From: Streptomyces termitum
Lineage (GTDB): Bacteria; Actinomycetota; Actinomycetes; Streptomycetales; Streptomycetaceae
Assembly: GCF_014650175.1 (NCBI RefSeq)
Contig: NZ_BMUL01000015.1
Span: 62,001-126,000 of the forward strand
Length of the DNA stretch: 64,000 bases
Direction: 5' to 3'
Part shown: piece after piece, positions 16,686-25,660 of the stretch
Layout of the letters: each line of letters opens with the position of its first letter
Position numbering within the stretch: position 1 is the stretch's first letter
Notes under the pieces: generated by a model
What the model was told of the DNA's origin: nothing
The model's database searches: none
What the model saw: only the letters and a program-made list of their open reading frames with translations
Position numbers and translations under genes: made by a program

Positions 16686-19577
16686 TCAGCTGCAGCCGCT
16701 GGTGGAGCCGCAGCCCTCGCAGATGTAGCAGGAGCCGGCCCGCTGCATCTTGGTGCCGCAGGAGAAGCAGAGCGGGGCGTCGGCGCTGATGCCGAGCTGC
16801 ATCTCGACGAGCTCCGCCGAGGTGTGCGCCTGCTTGGGGGCCGGGACCTCGACCTGGACGGCCGGGGCCGCGACGGCCTTCAGCTCCGTGGCGACCGGCG
16901 CCGACTGGGCCAGGCCCTCGACGTCGACGTCCTCGTCGGCCGGCTCGTAGGAACCGGTCTCCAGGTGGCGCTGACGCTCCTCGGCGGAGTGGATGCCGAG
17001 GGCGGAGCGGGTCTCGAAGGGCAGGAAGTCGAGCGCCAGGCGGCGGAAGATGTAGTCGACGATCGACTGCGCCATCCGCACGTCCGGGTCGTCCGTCATG
17101 CCGGCCGGCTCGAAGCGCATGTTGGTGAACTTCGAGACGTACGTCTCCAGCGGGACCCCGTACTGGAGGCCGACGGAGACGGCGATGGAGAAGGCGTCCA
17201 TCATGCCGGCGAGGGTCGAACCCTGCTTGGACATCTTCAGGAAGACCTCGCCGAGACCGTCGTCCGGGTAGGAGTTGGCGGTCATGTAGCCCTCGGCGCC
17301 GCCGACGGTGAAGGAGGTGGTGATCCCCGGGCGGCCCTTCGGGAGGCGCTTGCGGACCGGGCGGTACTCGACGACCTTCTCGACGGCCTCGCGGATCGTC
17401 GCCTCGGTCTTCGCGGTCACCTCGGCCTTCTCGTCCTCCTTCTTCTTGGCGGAGAGCGGCTGGCCGACCTTGCAGTTGTCGCGGTAGATGGCGAGCGCCT
17501 TGACGCCCATCTTCCACGCCTCGAAGTAGACCTCCTCGACGTCCTCGACCGTGGCCGTCTCCGGCAGGTTCACGGTCTTGGAGAGGGCGCCCGAGATCCA
17601 CGGCTGGATGGCGGCCATCATGCGGACGTGGCCCATCGCGGAGATGGAGCGCTCGCCCATGGCGCAGTCGAAGACCTCGTAGTGCTCGGTCTTCAGGCCG
17701 GGGGCGTCGATCACATTGCCGTGCTCGGCGATGTGGGCGACGATCGCCTCGATCTGCTCCTCCTGGTAGCCCAGGCGGCGCAGGGCCTGCGGGACGGTGC
17801 CGTTGACGATCTGCATCGAGCCACCGCCGACCAGCTTCTTGAACTTGACCAGGGCGAGGTCGGGTTCGAGGCCGGTGGTGTCGCAGGACATCGCGAGACC
17901 GATGGTGCCGGTCGGGGCGATGACGGACGCCTGGGCGTTGCGGAAGCCGTTCTTGGCGCCGAGGCGGATGACGTCCTGCCACGCCTCGGTGGCGGCGGTC
18001 CAGATCGGGGTGTCCAGGTCGTCCATGCGGACGGCCGTCCCGTTGGCGTCGGCGTGCTGCTTCATGACGCGCTGGTGCGGCTCGGCGTTGCGGGCGTAGC
18101 CGTCGTAGGCGCCGACGACCGCGGCGAGCTCGGCGGAGCGCTTGTACGAGGTGCCGGTCATCAGGGAGGTGATGGCGCCGGCGAGGGCACGGCCGCCCTC
18201 GGAGTCGTACGCGTGGCCGGTCGCCATCAGCAGGGCGCCGAGGTTGGCGTAGCCGATGCCGAGCTGGCGGAAGGCGCGGGTGTTCTCGCCGATCTTCTGG
18301 GTGGGGAAGTCGGCGAAGCAGATGGAGATGTCCATCGCGGTGATGACGAGCTCGACGACCTTGGCGAAGCGCTCGACGTCGAAGGACTGGGTGCCCTTGC
18401 CGTCGTCCGTGAGGAACTTCATGAGGTTCAGCGAGGCGAGGTTGCAGGACGTGTTGTCCAGGTGCATGTACTCGCTGCACGGGTTCGAGCCGTTGATGCG
18501 GCCGGACTCGGGGCAGGTGTGCCAGTGGTTGATCGTGTCGTCGTACTGGATGCCCGGGTCGGCGCAGGCCCACGCGGCCTCGGCCATCTTGCGGAAGAGC
18601 GACTTGGCGTCGACCTTCTCGATGACCTCGCCGGTCATGCGGGCGCGCAGGCCGAAGGTGCCGCCGGACTCCACGGCGTGCATGAACTCGTCGTTCACGC
18701 GCACGGAGTTGTTGGCGTTCTGGTACTGGACGGACGTGATGTCGTCGCCGCCCAGGTCCATGTCGAAGCCCGCGTCGCGCAGCGCGCGGATCTTCTCCTC
18801 CTCCTTCACCTTGGTCTCGATGAAGTTCTCGATGTCGGGGTGGTCGACGTCGAGGATGACCATCTTGGCCGCGCGGCGGGTGGCGCCGCCCGACTTGATG
18901 GTTCCCGCGGAGGCGTCGGCGCCGCGCATGAAGGAGACGGGACCGGAGGCGTTGCCGCCGGAGGAGAGCAGCTCCTTGGAGGAGCGGATGCGGGAGAGGT
19001 TCAGGCCGGCGCCGGAGCCGCCCTTGAAGATCATCCCCTCTTCCTTGTACCAGTCGAGGATCGACTCCATGGAGTCGTCGACGGAGAGGATGAAGCAGGC
19101 GGAGACCTGCTGGGGCTGCGGGGTGCCGACGTTGAACCAGACCGGCGAGTTGAAGCTGAAGATCTGGTGGAGCAGGGCGTGGGTGAGCTCGTGCTCGAAG
19201 ATCTCCGCGTCCGCGGGCGAGGCGAAGTAGCCGTGCTCCTCGCCGGCCTTCGTGTAGGTCTTCACGATCCGGTCGATGAGCTGCTTGAGACCGGTCTCGC
19301 GCTGCGGGGTGCCGACGGCCCCGCGGAAGTACTTGCTGGTGACGATGTTGACCGCGTTCACCGACCAGAAGTCGGGGAACTCGACGCCGCGCTGCTCGAA
19401 GTTGATCGAGCCGTCGCGCCAGTTGGTCATGACGACGTCACGGCGCTCCCAGTTCACCTCGTCGTACGGATGCACGCCGGGGGTGGTGTGGATGCGCTCG
19501 ATCCGCAGGCCCTTGCTCGCCGACTTGGCTCCCTTGGTGCGGGAACCACGTGCCGGGCCGCTCGCCGTCTCTGTCAT
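16686..19577 (-). CDS. nrdJ: Adenosylcobalamin-dependent ribonucleotide reductase (class II)
   Basis: The 963-residue enzyme reduces ribonucleotides to deoxyribonucleotides with vitamin B12 as radical source. The length fits Streptomyces NrdJ. SCNLASLNL and NGSNPCSEYM (about 370-390) carry the active-site and redox Cys residues. The C-terminus ends in a Cys-rich segment (CFSCGTKMQRAGSCYICEGC) with the pattern of the reactivating and zinc-binding tail. ATG 19577 follows GGGAGG. A 12-bp palindrome (CCCATATATGGG, 19585-19596) overlaps that ribosome-binding site. The gene is downstream of nrdR by about 170 bp, and the pair is known in Streptomyces as an NrdR-controlled operon. Confidence 0.96.
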   Translation of the reverse strand: MTETASGPARGSRTKGAKSASKGLRIERIHTTPGVHPYDEVNWERRDVVMTNWRDGSINFEQRGVEFPDFWSVNAVNIVTSKYFRGAVGTPQRETGLKQLIDRIVKTYTKAGEEHGYFASPADAEIFEHELTHALLHQIFSFNSPVWFNVGTPQPQQVSACFILSVDDSMESILDWYKEEGMIFKGGSGAGLNLSRIRSSKELLSSGGNASGPVSFMRGADASAGTIKSGGATRRAAKMVILDVDHPDIENFIETKVKEEEKIRALRDAGFDMDLGGDDITSVQYQNANNSVRVNDEFMHAVESGGTFGLRARMTGEVIEKVDAKSLFRKMAEAAWACADPGIQYDDTINHWHTCPESGRINGSNPCSEYMHLDNTSCNLASLNLMKFLTDDGKGTQSFDVERFAKVVELVITAMDISICFADFPTQKIGENTRAFRQLGIGYANLGALLMATGHAYDSEGGRALAGAITSLMTGTSYKRSAELAAVVGAYDGYARNAEPHQRVMKQHADANGTAVRMDDLDTPIWTAATEAWQDVIRLGAKNGFRNAQASVIAPTGTIGLAMSCDTTGLEPDLALVKFKKLVGGGSMQIVNGTVPQALRRLGYQEEQIEAIVAHIAEHGNVIDAPGLKTEHYEVFDCAMGERSISAMGHVRMMAAIQPWISGALSKTVNLPETATVEDVEEVYFEAWKMGVKALAIYRDNCKVGQPLSAKKKEDEKAEVTAKTEATIREAVEKVVEYRPVRKRLPKGRPGITTSFTVGGAEGYMTANSYPDDGLGEVFLKMSKQGSTLAGMMDAFSIAVSVGLQYGVPLETYVSKFTNMRFEPAGMTDDPDVRMAQSIVDYIFRRLALDFLPFETRSALGIHSAEERQRHLETGSYEPADEDVDVEGLAQSAPVATELKAVAAPAVQVEVPAPKQAHTSAELVEMQLGISADAPLCFSCGTKMQRAGSCYICEGCGSTSGCS

Positions 19578-19584
19578 GCCGCCT

Positions 19585-19596
19585 CCCATATATGGG
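19585..19596. repeat. 12-bp palindrome at the nrdJ ribosome-binding site
   Basis: CCCATATATGGG is a perfect palindrome whose right arm, on the transcribed strand, overlaps the GGGAGG of nrdJ. The ATATAT core recalls NrdR boxes, but the flanks do not match. Confidence 0.35.
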
Positions 19597-19750
19597 CAAA
19601 ACACCCTTTGGCGCCCAGATAATCCCAGAGCACCGTCGTCTGTACTACGTTCTGTACTGCTTGACCCACGGGTACCTCGCGGTGCGCCCGGGGCAGGTCT
19701 TCACGGCCGCGCGCGGCCGGTCTTCGGGCCCGCGAGGGCCCGGATCGCCG

Positions 19751-20257
19751 TCAGTCGGCGGCGCCGGCGGGAACGGGCACCTCGGAGGCGCCGGTCCCGC
19801 CCTTCTCAGCGGGAGGCCCCACGCGGAGTTCCGCGATGGCGGCCTCGAAGTCCTCAAGCCCTTCGAAGGCCCGGTACACGGACGCGAAGCGCAGGTACGC
19901 GACGAGGTCGAGCTCCTGCAGGGGGCCGAGGATGGCCAGGCCCACGTCGTGGGTGGTCAGCTCGGCGCTGCCGGTGGCGCGCACCGCCTCCTCGACCCGC
20001 TGGCCGAGCTTGGCCAGGGCGTCCTCGGTGACCGGCCGCCCCTGACACGCCTTGCGGACGCCGGAGACGACCTTGGCGCGACTGAAGGGCTCGGTGACTC
20101 CGGAGCGCTTGACCACCATGAGCGAACAGGTCTCCACCGTGGTGAAACGGCGGGCGCAGTCGGTGCACTGGCGGCGGCGGCGGATCGACGTGCCGTCGTC
20201 GGTGGTGCGACTGTCGACGACGCGGCTGTCGGGGTGCCGGCAGAAGGGGCAGTGCAT
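19751..20257 (-). CDS. nrdR: Transcriptional repressor NrdR
   Basis: The 168-residue protein has the N-terminal zinc ribbon (CPFCRH ... CTDCARRF, about 3-37) followed by an ATP-cone domain (about 46-136; VVKRSGVTEPFSRAKVVSGV). NrdR represses ribonucleotide reductase genes by binding paired NrdR boxes according to bound ATP or dATP. The C-terminal 25 residues are a Pro/Ala tail. It begins at ATG 20257 and lies upstream of nrdJ on the same strand. Two NrdR-box-like sites 31 bp apart are found in its promoter region (20370-20416), so it likely controls its own operon. Confidence 0.96.
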   Translation of the reverse strand: MHCPFCRHPDSRVVDSRTTDDGTSIRRRRQCTDCARRFTTVETCSLMVVKRSGVTEPFSRAKVVSGVRKACQGRPVTEDALAKLGQRVEEAVRATGSAELTTHDVGLAILGPLQELDLVAYLRFASVYRAFEGLEDFEAAIAELRVGPPAEKGGTGASEVPVPAGAAD

Positions 20258-20369
20258 CGGTTACGACCCTCTTCCTGAACGGCACGACGGAACAGCCTCG
20301 CCAGGCCCGTCGGGGCCCTCGAAGCGACCACCAGCATAGGCGATGGAGGGCGCCCCGGCGGACCGGGGA

Positions 20370-20416
20370 CCACTATCCCTGGGTGGCCGATGACATCCAA
20401 CCACTAGATCTTGGGT
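20370..20416. promoter_or_regulatory. Pair of NrdR-box-like sites
   Basis: CCACTAGATCTTGGGT (20401-20416) matches 12 of 16 positions of the ACACTATATATTGTGT-type consensus. A weaker copy, CCACTATCCCTGGGTG (20370-20385), starts exactly 31 bp away, about three helix turns. Both have CCACTA at one end and GGGT at or near the other. The spacing matches that known for paired NrdR boxes. Confidence 0.6.
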
Positions 20417-20432
20417 TGGAGGGGTTGCGACG

Positions 20433-20451
20433 CCCCCGCGTGTCGCGGGGG
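20433..20451. other. GC hairpin in the nrdR-lexA intergenic region
   Basis: CCCCCGCG and CGCGGGGG form a perfect 8-bp stem with a TGT loop. It lies in the 471-bp space between divergent nrdR and lexA. A role as insulator or terminator is possible. The rest of this space (20452-20650) is GC-rich with no gene seen. Confidence 0.4.
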
Positions 20452-20650
20452 ACCCCGAGCCGCCCCCGCGCGGCGTCGAAGGCGCGGAGGAGCCGCGGCG
20501 GGGCCGCGAGGAAGGGGGATCTGCAGGGCGCGCCGGAACGACCGGGCCCAGCGGGGAAGGCTACCGTAAGAGCGGGATCGCCCCCGCCCGGAGGGCCTCT
20601 TCCCATACACCCCCACCCCTGTACAGGTGAGGCAATCTGCGGATTTTCAC

Positions 20651-20666
20651 TCGAACGTGTGTTTGG
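20651..20666. promoter_or_regulatory. SOS-box-like LexA site upstream of lexA
   Basis: TCGAACGTGTGTTTGG matches 14 of 16 bases of the actinobacterial TCGAACRTRTGTTCGA pattern. It lies 63 bp upstream of the lexA GTG. Autorepression by LexA is the expected use. Confidence 0.65.
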
Positions 20667-20728
20667 CGCAACCTTTCGAAAGCTACTACCGTTGTGCCAG
20701 CCAGGGAGACCATTCGAGAGGGGCCGAC

Positions 20729-21517
20729 GTGACCACCACCGCAGACAGCGCCACCATCACCGCCCAGGACCGCTCCCAGGGCCGACTCGAACCGATGCAC
20801 GCCATGAACGACACCTCCATGAACGGTGAGGAGCCCGGGCGGCCCGCCCGGGCCCTCCCCGGACGACCTCCAGGCATCAGGGCCGACAGCTCCGGACTCA
20901 CCGACCGCCAGCGCCGGGTCATCGAGGTCATCCGCGACTCGGTCCAGCGCCGCGGCTACCCGCCGTCGATGCGCGAGATCGGCCAGGCGGTGGGCCTCTC
21001 CAGCACCTCGTCGGTGGCCCACCAGCTGATGGCCCTGGAGCGCAAGGGCTTCCTGCGCCGGGACCCGCACCGGCCCCGCGCGTACGAGGTCCGCGGCTCC
21101 GACCAGCCCAGCACCCAGCCGACCGACACCACGGGCAAGCCGGCCGCGTCCTACGTGCCCCTGGTCGGCCGGATCGCGGCCGGCGGGCCGATCCTGGCGG
21201 AGGAGTCCGTCGAGGACGTCTTCCCCCTCCCCCGGCAGCTCGTCGGCGACGGCGAGCTCTTCGTCCTCAAGGTCGTCGGCGACTCCATGATCGAGGCCGC
21301 CATCTGTGACGGCGACTGGGTCACGGTCCGCCGCCAGCCCGTCGCGGAGAACGGCGACATCGTCGCCGCCATGCTCGACGGCGAGGCCACCGTGAAGCGC
21401 TTCAAGCGCGAGGACGGCCACGTGTGGCTGCTGCCGCACAACGCCGCGTACCAGCCCATCCCCGGTGACGAGGCGACCATCCTCGGCAAGGTGGTCGCCG
21501 TCCTGCGGCGGGTGTGA
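20729..21517 (+). CDS. lexA: SOS repressor LexA
   Basis: The 262-residue repressor controls the DNA damage response and is cleaved when RecA filaments form. The winged-helix DNA-binding domain (about 55-120; GYPPSMREIGQAVGLSS) is followed by the peptidase domain. AAGGPILAE holds the Ala-Gly cleavage site. VVGDSMIEAAICDGDW has the catalytic Ser, and the Lys lies in the ATVKRFKR stretch. GTG 20729 follows GAGAGGGG. An open frame starts at 20627 but lacks a ribosome-binding site. The N-terminal 45 residues before the first helix are a polar, poorly conserved tail. Confidence 0.96.
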   Translation: MTTTADSATITAQDRSQGRLEPMHAMNDTSMNGEEPGRPARALPGRPPGIRADSSGLTDRQRRVIEVIRDSVQRRGYPPSMREIGQAVGLSSTSSVAHQLMALERKGFLRRDPHRPRAYEVRGSDQPSTQPTDTTGKPAASYVPLVGRIAAGGPILAEESVEDVFPLPRQLVGDGELFVLKVVGDSMIEAAICDGDWVTVRRQPVAENGDIVAAMLDGEATVKRFKREDGHVWLLPHNAAYQPIPGDEATILGKVVAVLRRV

Positions 21518-21540
21518 CCCCACCCGTCGGCTCCGACCGG

Positions 21541-21656
21541 GCCCCGGGATCCACTGCGCCGGTCCCGGGGCTCGCCGTACCACCCGATCTCCTGGCTGCC
21601 CTCGGCCCCGGCTCCCCGCCGGGGCCGAGGCGTTTCCCGGGACCGGCCGGTCCCGG
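21541..21656. terminator. Cluster of three hairpins between lexA and dinG
   Basis: Three GC stems lie between the convergent genes: 21541-21549 with 21563-21571 (9 bp), 21600-21611 with 21619-21630 (12 bp, 7-nt loop), and the perfect palindrome CCGGGACCGGCCGGTCCCGG at 21637-21656. Together they should stop transcription from both sides. Confidence 0.65.
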
Positions 21657-21706
21657 CGGGGCCCGGTGACCCCGGGGACGTAAAAGGGTCCGAGGGGCCG
21701 TGGGGG

Positions 21707-23680
21707 TCAGGCGCCGTCCGCCTTCGCGGTGGCGTCGATCGCCGCCAGCGACCTCCGCACCTGGTTGCGGTCGGTCGTGTACCAGAAGTCCGGCATCGAC
21801 GCCTTCAGATAGCTGCCGTACCGGGCGGTGGCGAGCCGCTGGTCGAGGACGGCGACCACGCCCCGGTCGCCCGTCGCCCGGACCAGGCGGCCGGCGCCCT
21901 GGGCCATCAGCAGGGCCGCGTGGGTCGCCGCCACCGCCATGAAGCCGTTCCCCCCGGCCTCCTCCACGGCCTTCTGCCGGGCGCTCATCAGCGGGTCGTC
22001 GGGGCGGGGGAAGGGGATCTTGTCCATGACGACCAGCTGGCAGCCGGTCCCGGGCACGTCCACGCCCTGCCAGAGCGACAGCGTGCCGAACAGGCAGGTC
22101 TTCGGGTCGGCCGAGAAGTTCTTGATCAGCTCGCCGAGGGTGTCCTCGCCCTGGAGCAGGATCGGATACTCGGGGATGCGGGTCCGCAGCTCCTCCGCCG
22201 CCAGCTGGGCCGCCCGCATCGAGGAGAAGAGGCCGAGGGTGCGGCCGCCGGCCGCCTGGATCAGCTCCGTCAGCTCGTCCAGCATGTCGCCCCGGTCGCT
22301 GTCCCGGGTCGGCTTGGCCAGGTGCTTGGCGACGTAGAGGATGCCCTGCTTGGGGTAGTCGAACGGGGAGCCGACGTCGAGGCCCTTCCAGACCGGCAGG
22401 TCGTCCCCGGTGGTGCCCTCGGGGGCGAGGCCGAGGGAGGCCCCCACCCCGTTGAAGTCGCCGCCGAGCTTGAGCGTGGCCGAGGCGAGGACGACGGACC
22501 GCTCGGTGAACAGCTTCTCCCGCAGCAGGCCGGAGACGGAGAGCGGGGCGACCCGCAGCGAGGCGCCGAAGCGGTCGTGGCGCTCGTACCAGATCACGTC
22601 GTACTCGGAGCCCTGGGTGATCCGCTCGGCGACGCCGTGGACGGTCTCGACCGAGGCCATCGCCTGCTTGCGGACCGCGTCCTCGTCCTGCACGGAGCGG
22701 TCCCGGGTGTTCCCCAGGGCGGTGATCACGGCGCGGGCCGCGTCGCGCAGCGCCATCAGCGCGTACGCCAGGTCCTCGGGCAGCTTCTCCAGGCGGCCCG
22801 GCAGGGCCAGCTCCATCACCCGCTCGAAGCCCTCGGCGGCGGTCTGGAGCTGGTCGGCGACCTTCTCGTCGACGAGTTTGGCGGCGCGCCGCACCGCCCG
22901 GTTGACCTGGCCGGGGGTCAGCTCGCCGGTGGCGACGCCGGTGACCCGGGAGACCAGCTCGTGGGCCTCGTCGACGATCAGGACCTCGTGCTGGGGCAGC
23001 ACCGGGGCGCCCTCGATCGCGTCGATGGCGAGGAGGGCGTGGTTGGTGACGACGACGTCGGCGAGCTTGGCGCGCTCGCGGGCCGCCTCGGCGAAGCACT
23101 CCGGCCCGTACGCGCACTTGCTCGCGCCGAGGCACTCCCGGGAGGAGACCGAGACCTGGCTCCAGGCCCGGTCGGAGACGCCGGGGGTGAGGTCGTCCCG
23201 GTCGCCGGTCTCCGTCTCGTCCGCCCAGTCCCGCAGCCGGATCAGGTCCTGGCCGAGCTTGCTGGTGGGCGCCGCCGCCTCGAAGGGGTCGAAGAGGCCC
23301 TCCTCCTCGTCCTGCGGGACGCCCTCGTGGAGGCGGTGCAGGCAGAGGTAGTTCGACCGGCCCTTGAGCATGGCGAACTGGGGCCGGCGGCGCAGCTGCG
23401 GGTGGAGCGCCTCGACCGTGCGCGGCAGGTCGCGCTCGACGAGCTGGCGCTGGAGGGCCAGGGTGGCCGTGGCGACCACCACCCGCTCCCCGTGCGCGAG
23501 CGCCGGCACGAGGTAGCCGAGCGACTTTCCGGTGCCGGTGCCCGCCTGGACGAGCAGGTGGGAGTTGTCGTCGATGGCCTCGGCCACGGCCTCGGCCATG
23601 GCGACCTGGCCGGGGCGCTCCGTGCCGCCGACGGAGGCGACGGCGGCGTGGAGGAGGTCGGGGAGGGATGGCTTCGTCAT
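21707..23680 (-). CDS. dinG: DinG/XPD-type ATP-dependent DNA helicase
   Basis: The 657-residue superfamily 2 helicase would act 5'-3' on damaged DNA or R-loops. Walker A is QAGTGTGKSLGY (about 40-51) and the DEAH box is VLIVDEAHELVS (about 235). Four Cys fit the XPD-type iron-sulfur cluster: LCLHR near 112 and ECLGASKCAYGPECF near 185-200. Motif VI reads MAQGAGRLVRATGDRG. The start ATG 23680 gives the family length. It is convergent with lexA. No SOS box could be found upstream. A gap of 50 bp separates it from the siderophore synthetase gene upstream, so run-on transcription is possible. Confidence 0.92.
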   Translation of the reverse strand: MTKPSLPDLLHAAVASVGGTERPGQVAMAEAVAEAIDDNSHLLVQAGTGTGKSLGYLVPALAHGERVVVATATLALQRQLVERDLPRTVEALHPQLRRRPQFAMLKGRSNYLCLHRLHEGVPQDEEEGLFDPFEAAAPTSKLGQDLIRLRDWADETETGDRDDLTPGVSDRAWSQVSVSSRECLGASKCAYGPECFAEAARERAKLADVVVTNHALLAIDAIEGAPVLPQHEVLIVDEAHELVSRVTGVATGELTPGQVNRAVRRAAKLVDEKVADQLQTAAEGFERVMELALPGRLEKLPEDLAYALMALRDAARAVITALGNTRDRSVQDEDAVRKQAMASVETVHGVAERITQGSEYDVIWYERHDRFGASLRVAPLSVSGLLREKLFTERSVVLASATLKLGGDFNGVGASLGLAPEGTTGDDLPVWKGLDVGSPFDYPKQGILYVAKHLAKPTRDSDRGDMLDELTELIQAAGGRTLGLFSSMRAAQLAAEELRTRIPEYPILLQGEDTLGELIKNFSADPKTCLFGTLSLWQGVDVPGTGCQLVVMDKIPFPRPDDPLMSARQKAVEEAGGNGFMAVAATHAALLMAQGAGRLVRATGDRGVVAVLDQRLATARYGSYLKASMPDFWYTTDRNQVRRSLAAIDATAKADGA

Positions 23681-23730
23681 AGCGTTCCCAGCCTACGGGG
23701 CGGCGCCGACAGCGGAGGCACTCCCCGGAG

Positions 23731-25599
23731 TCACGCGAGGGGGTTGGGGACGGTGCCGTGGACGGCGGCGTGCGGGCGGTCGGAGCGGTCGCGGTAGCCG
23801 TCCATGTGCAGCCGGTTGCGGTTGAGACAGAGCCGTTCGATCCGGGGGGTGAGCAGGTCGAAGAGTTCGAACCGGTCCTTCAGCTCGGGGAAGCGCTCCT
23901 GGTGGCGGAGGATCTCGGCGCGGACGAGGGCCCAGAAATCTCCTTCGGGGACGCCCAGTTGCTCTTCGCAGAGCGGGGCGAGATAGCGGAAGACGCCGAC
24001 GAAGAGGCCCGAGTGGATGAACTGGGTGAGGAAGCCGGGCCGCTCGGTGAGCAGGACGGCGCGGACGTCGTCCGGCATGGTCGCGTGTTCGGGGAGCGGG
24101 TGGGAGCTGATGTTGACGTCGTCGACGAAGTCCTTGATCGCGAGGCGGACGGGGACGTCGTGCTCGTCGTAGACGACGATCGCGTTCTCGCCGTGCGGGG
24201 AGAAGACGGTGCCGTACCGGTAGAGGAAGTGGAGCAGGGGCGGCAGCAGCGCGGCGAAGAGGCGGCGGAGCCACACCTCGGGGGCGAGGCCGGAGCGGGC
24301 GACGAGTTCGGCGGCGAAGGCGCGGCCGTCGGGGTCGGTGTGCAGCAGGGAGGCGAGGGTGCGGGCGCGCTCGCCGGGCGGCAGGCGGAGCGGCTCGCGC
24401 CAGATCGCGCCGAGGAGTTCCTTGTACTGGTACGGGACTTCGGGCAGCCGGTCGTAGAGGGGGTGCTCGACGGTGACGGAGGCGACCTCGCCGAGGAGGA
24501 TCACGCCGCACTCGTCGCGGAGGAAGGGGTCGGCGTCGCGCAGGCCGTGCACCCAGGCGGTGACGGCGGGGGCGGCGAGGGTGCGCTCGGTGGGCAGGCC
24601 GCGCCAGACGAGGGTGTTGAGGACGGAGAGGGGGAGTTTGACGGTGTGCCGGTCGGGGCGGCTGGTGTTGAGGAAGGTGCGGATGGACTGCTGGGGCAGG
24701 CGGAGGTCGTCGTCGGCGGGGAGCGGGACGAGGTCGCCGGAGGCGATGGCGGGGGCGAAGAGGGGGAGCAGGATCTCGTCCCACTGCCAGGGGTGGACGG
24801 GGAGCAGGAGGTACGTGGCGGGGTCGAGGCCGCGGGCGGTGAGGGCGGCGCGGAAGGCGTCCCGGACGGGCGGGTCGAGTTCGCGGGCGTAGAGCCGGTC
24901 GGGGGTGTCGAGTCCGGCGACGCCCCGGTAGGCGGCGATCCGCTCGCTGACCGCGATCCACGGGAGGCGGGTGGGGCGGCGGGCCTCGGGGGCCCAGCGG
25001 GCGGTGTCGGTGGCGGAGAAGCCGATCCGGCCCTTGTTGAGGACGAGCCAGGGGTGCCCGGTCTGGTGGCCTTCGAGCGCGGCGTACGGGAGGTCGGCGA
25101 GCCGGTCGGCGGTGAGGGCGGTGTGGTCGAGGCGGGCCTCGGCGGCGAGGGTGGCGGAGAGTTCGCGGATGAGGTGGCCGAGGGTGGCCCCGTCGAGGCC
25201 GAGGAGGCCGCGGGCGCGGACGAGGAGGGTGAGGGGGTCGGTCAGCGGCCGGCCCTCGTGGGTGATCGAGTCGGGGGCGACGCGCCAGCCGCCGTAGGCG
25301 CCCCGGCGGGCGGTGAAGGCGAGGACGGTGCCGTCGTCGAGGGCGAGGGTGTACGGGGCGGGGGCGGCGGGACCGGGGTCGGTACGGGTTCCGTTACGAG
25401 GGGCGGCCCCGGTCCCGGTGCTGGAGGCCGCAGGGGTGGGGACCGGTTCGAGGATCTCCTCGTAGGCGAACTCGGCGAGGGCCTTGGCGAGGACGCGGGC
25501 CGAGGCCCGGGACCAGTCGGCGGGGTTCAGCTCGGGGGGCGCGAGCAGTTCGGGGGTGGCGGGTCGTGCGGAGTCGTGGGGTGCAGGGGACGTCGTCAC
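23731..25599 (-). CDS. IucA/IucC family siderophore synthetase (second copy)
   Basis: The 622-residue NRPS-independent siderophore (NIS) synthetase joins a carboxylate such as citrate to an amine using ATP. The N-terminal IucA/IucC domain covers about 150-420 (LPVHPWQWDEILLP; LNTSRPDRHTVKLPLSVLN). The C-terminal FhuF-like segment holds HGENAIVVYD and IKDFVDDVNIS. GTG 25599 follows GAGGAG. It is the last gene of the operon, 61 bp after the acyltransferase. Compared with rhizobactin 1021 genes it would be the IucC-like partner. The substrate choice cannot be read. A Pro/Thr/Ala-rich insert lies at about 50-82. Confidence 0.9.
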   Translation of the reverse strand: MTTSPAPHDSARPATPELLAPPELNPADWSRASARVLAKALAEFAYEEILEPVPTPAASSTGTGAAPRNGTRTDPGPAAPAPYTLALDDGTVLAFTARRGAYGGWRVAPDSITHEGRPLTDPLTLLVRARGLLGLDGATLGHLIRELSATLAAEARLDHTALTADRLADLPYAALEGHQTGHPWLVLNKGRIGFSATDTARWAPEARRPTRLPWIAVSERIAAYRGVAGLDTPDRLYARELDPPVRDAFRAALTARGLDPATYLLLPVHPWQWDEILLPLFAPAIASGDLVPLPADDDLRLPQQSIRTFLNTSRPDRHTVKLPLSVLNTLVWRGLPTERTLAAPAVTAWVHGLRDADPFLRDECGVILLGEVASVTVEHPLYDRLPEVPYQYKELLGAIWREPLRLPPGERARTLASLLHTDPDGRAFAAELVARSGLAPEVWLRRLFAALLPPLLHFLYRYGTVFSPHGENAIVVYDEHDVPVRLAIKDFVDDVNISSHPLPEHATMPDDVRAVLLTERPGFLTQFIHSGLFVGVFRYLAPLCEEQLGVPEGDFWALVRAEILRHQERFPELKDRFELFDLLTPRIERLCLNRNRLHMDGYRDRSDRPHAAVHGTVPNPLA

Positions 25600-25660
25600 A
25601 AGGACTCCTCGTGGGGAAGACCGCTGTGGGTCGAGCGGTGCGTTCAGAGGCGGAGCGTGT

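Noticed and set aside
16824..19622. 932-codon open frame antisense to nrdJ
   Set aside because: It mirrors the codon pattern of nrdJ (Leu/Asp/Val-rich repeats) and has no motif.
19578..19750. Cobalamin riboswitch ahead of nrdJ
   Set aside because: The gap is only about 170 bp, without a B12-box-like sequence. In Streptomyces the B12 riboswitch is known from nrdABS, not from nrdRJ.
23681..23730. SOS box for dinG
   Set aside because: No GAAC-N4-GTTC or TCGAAC-type sequence is present in the gap or just inside the upstream gene end.
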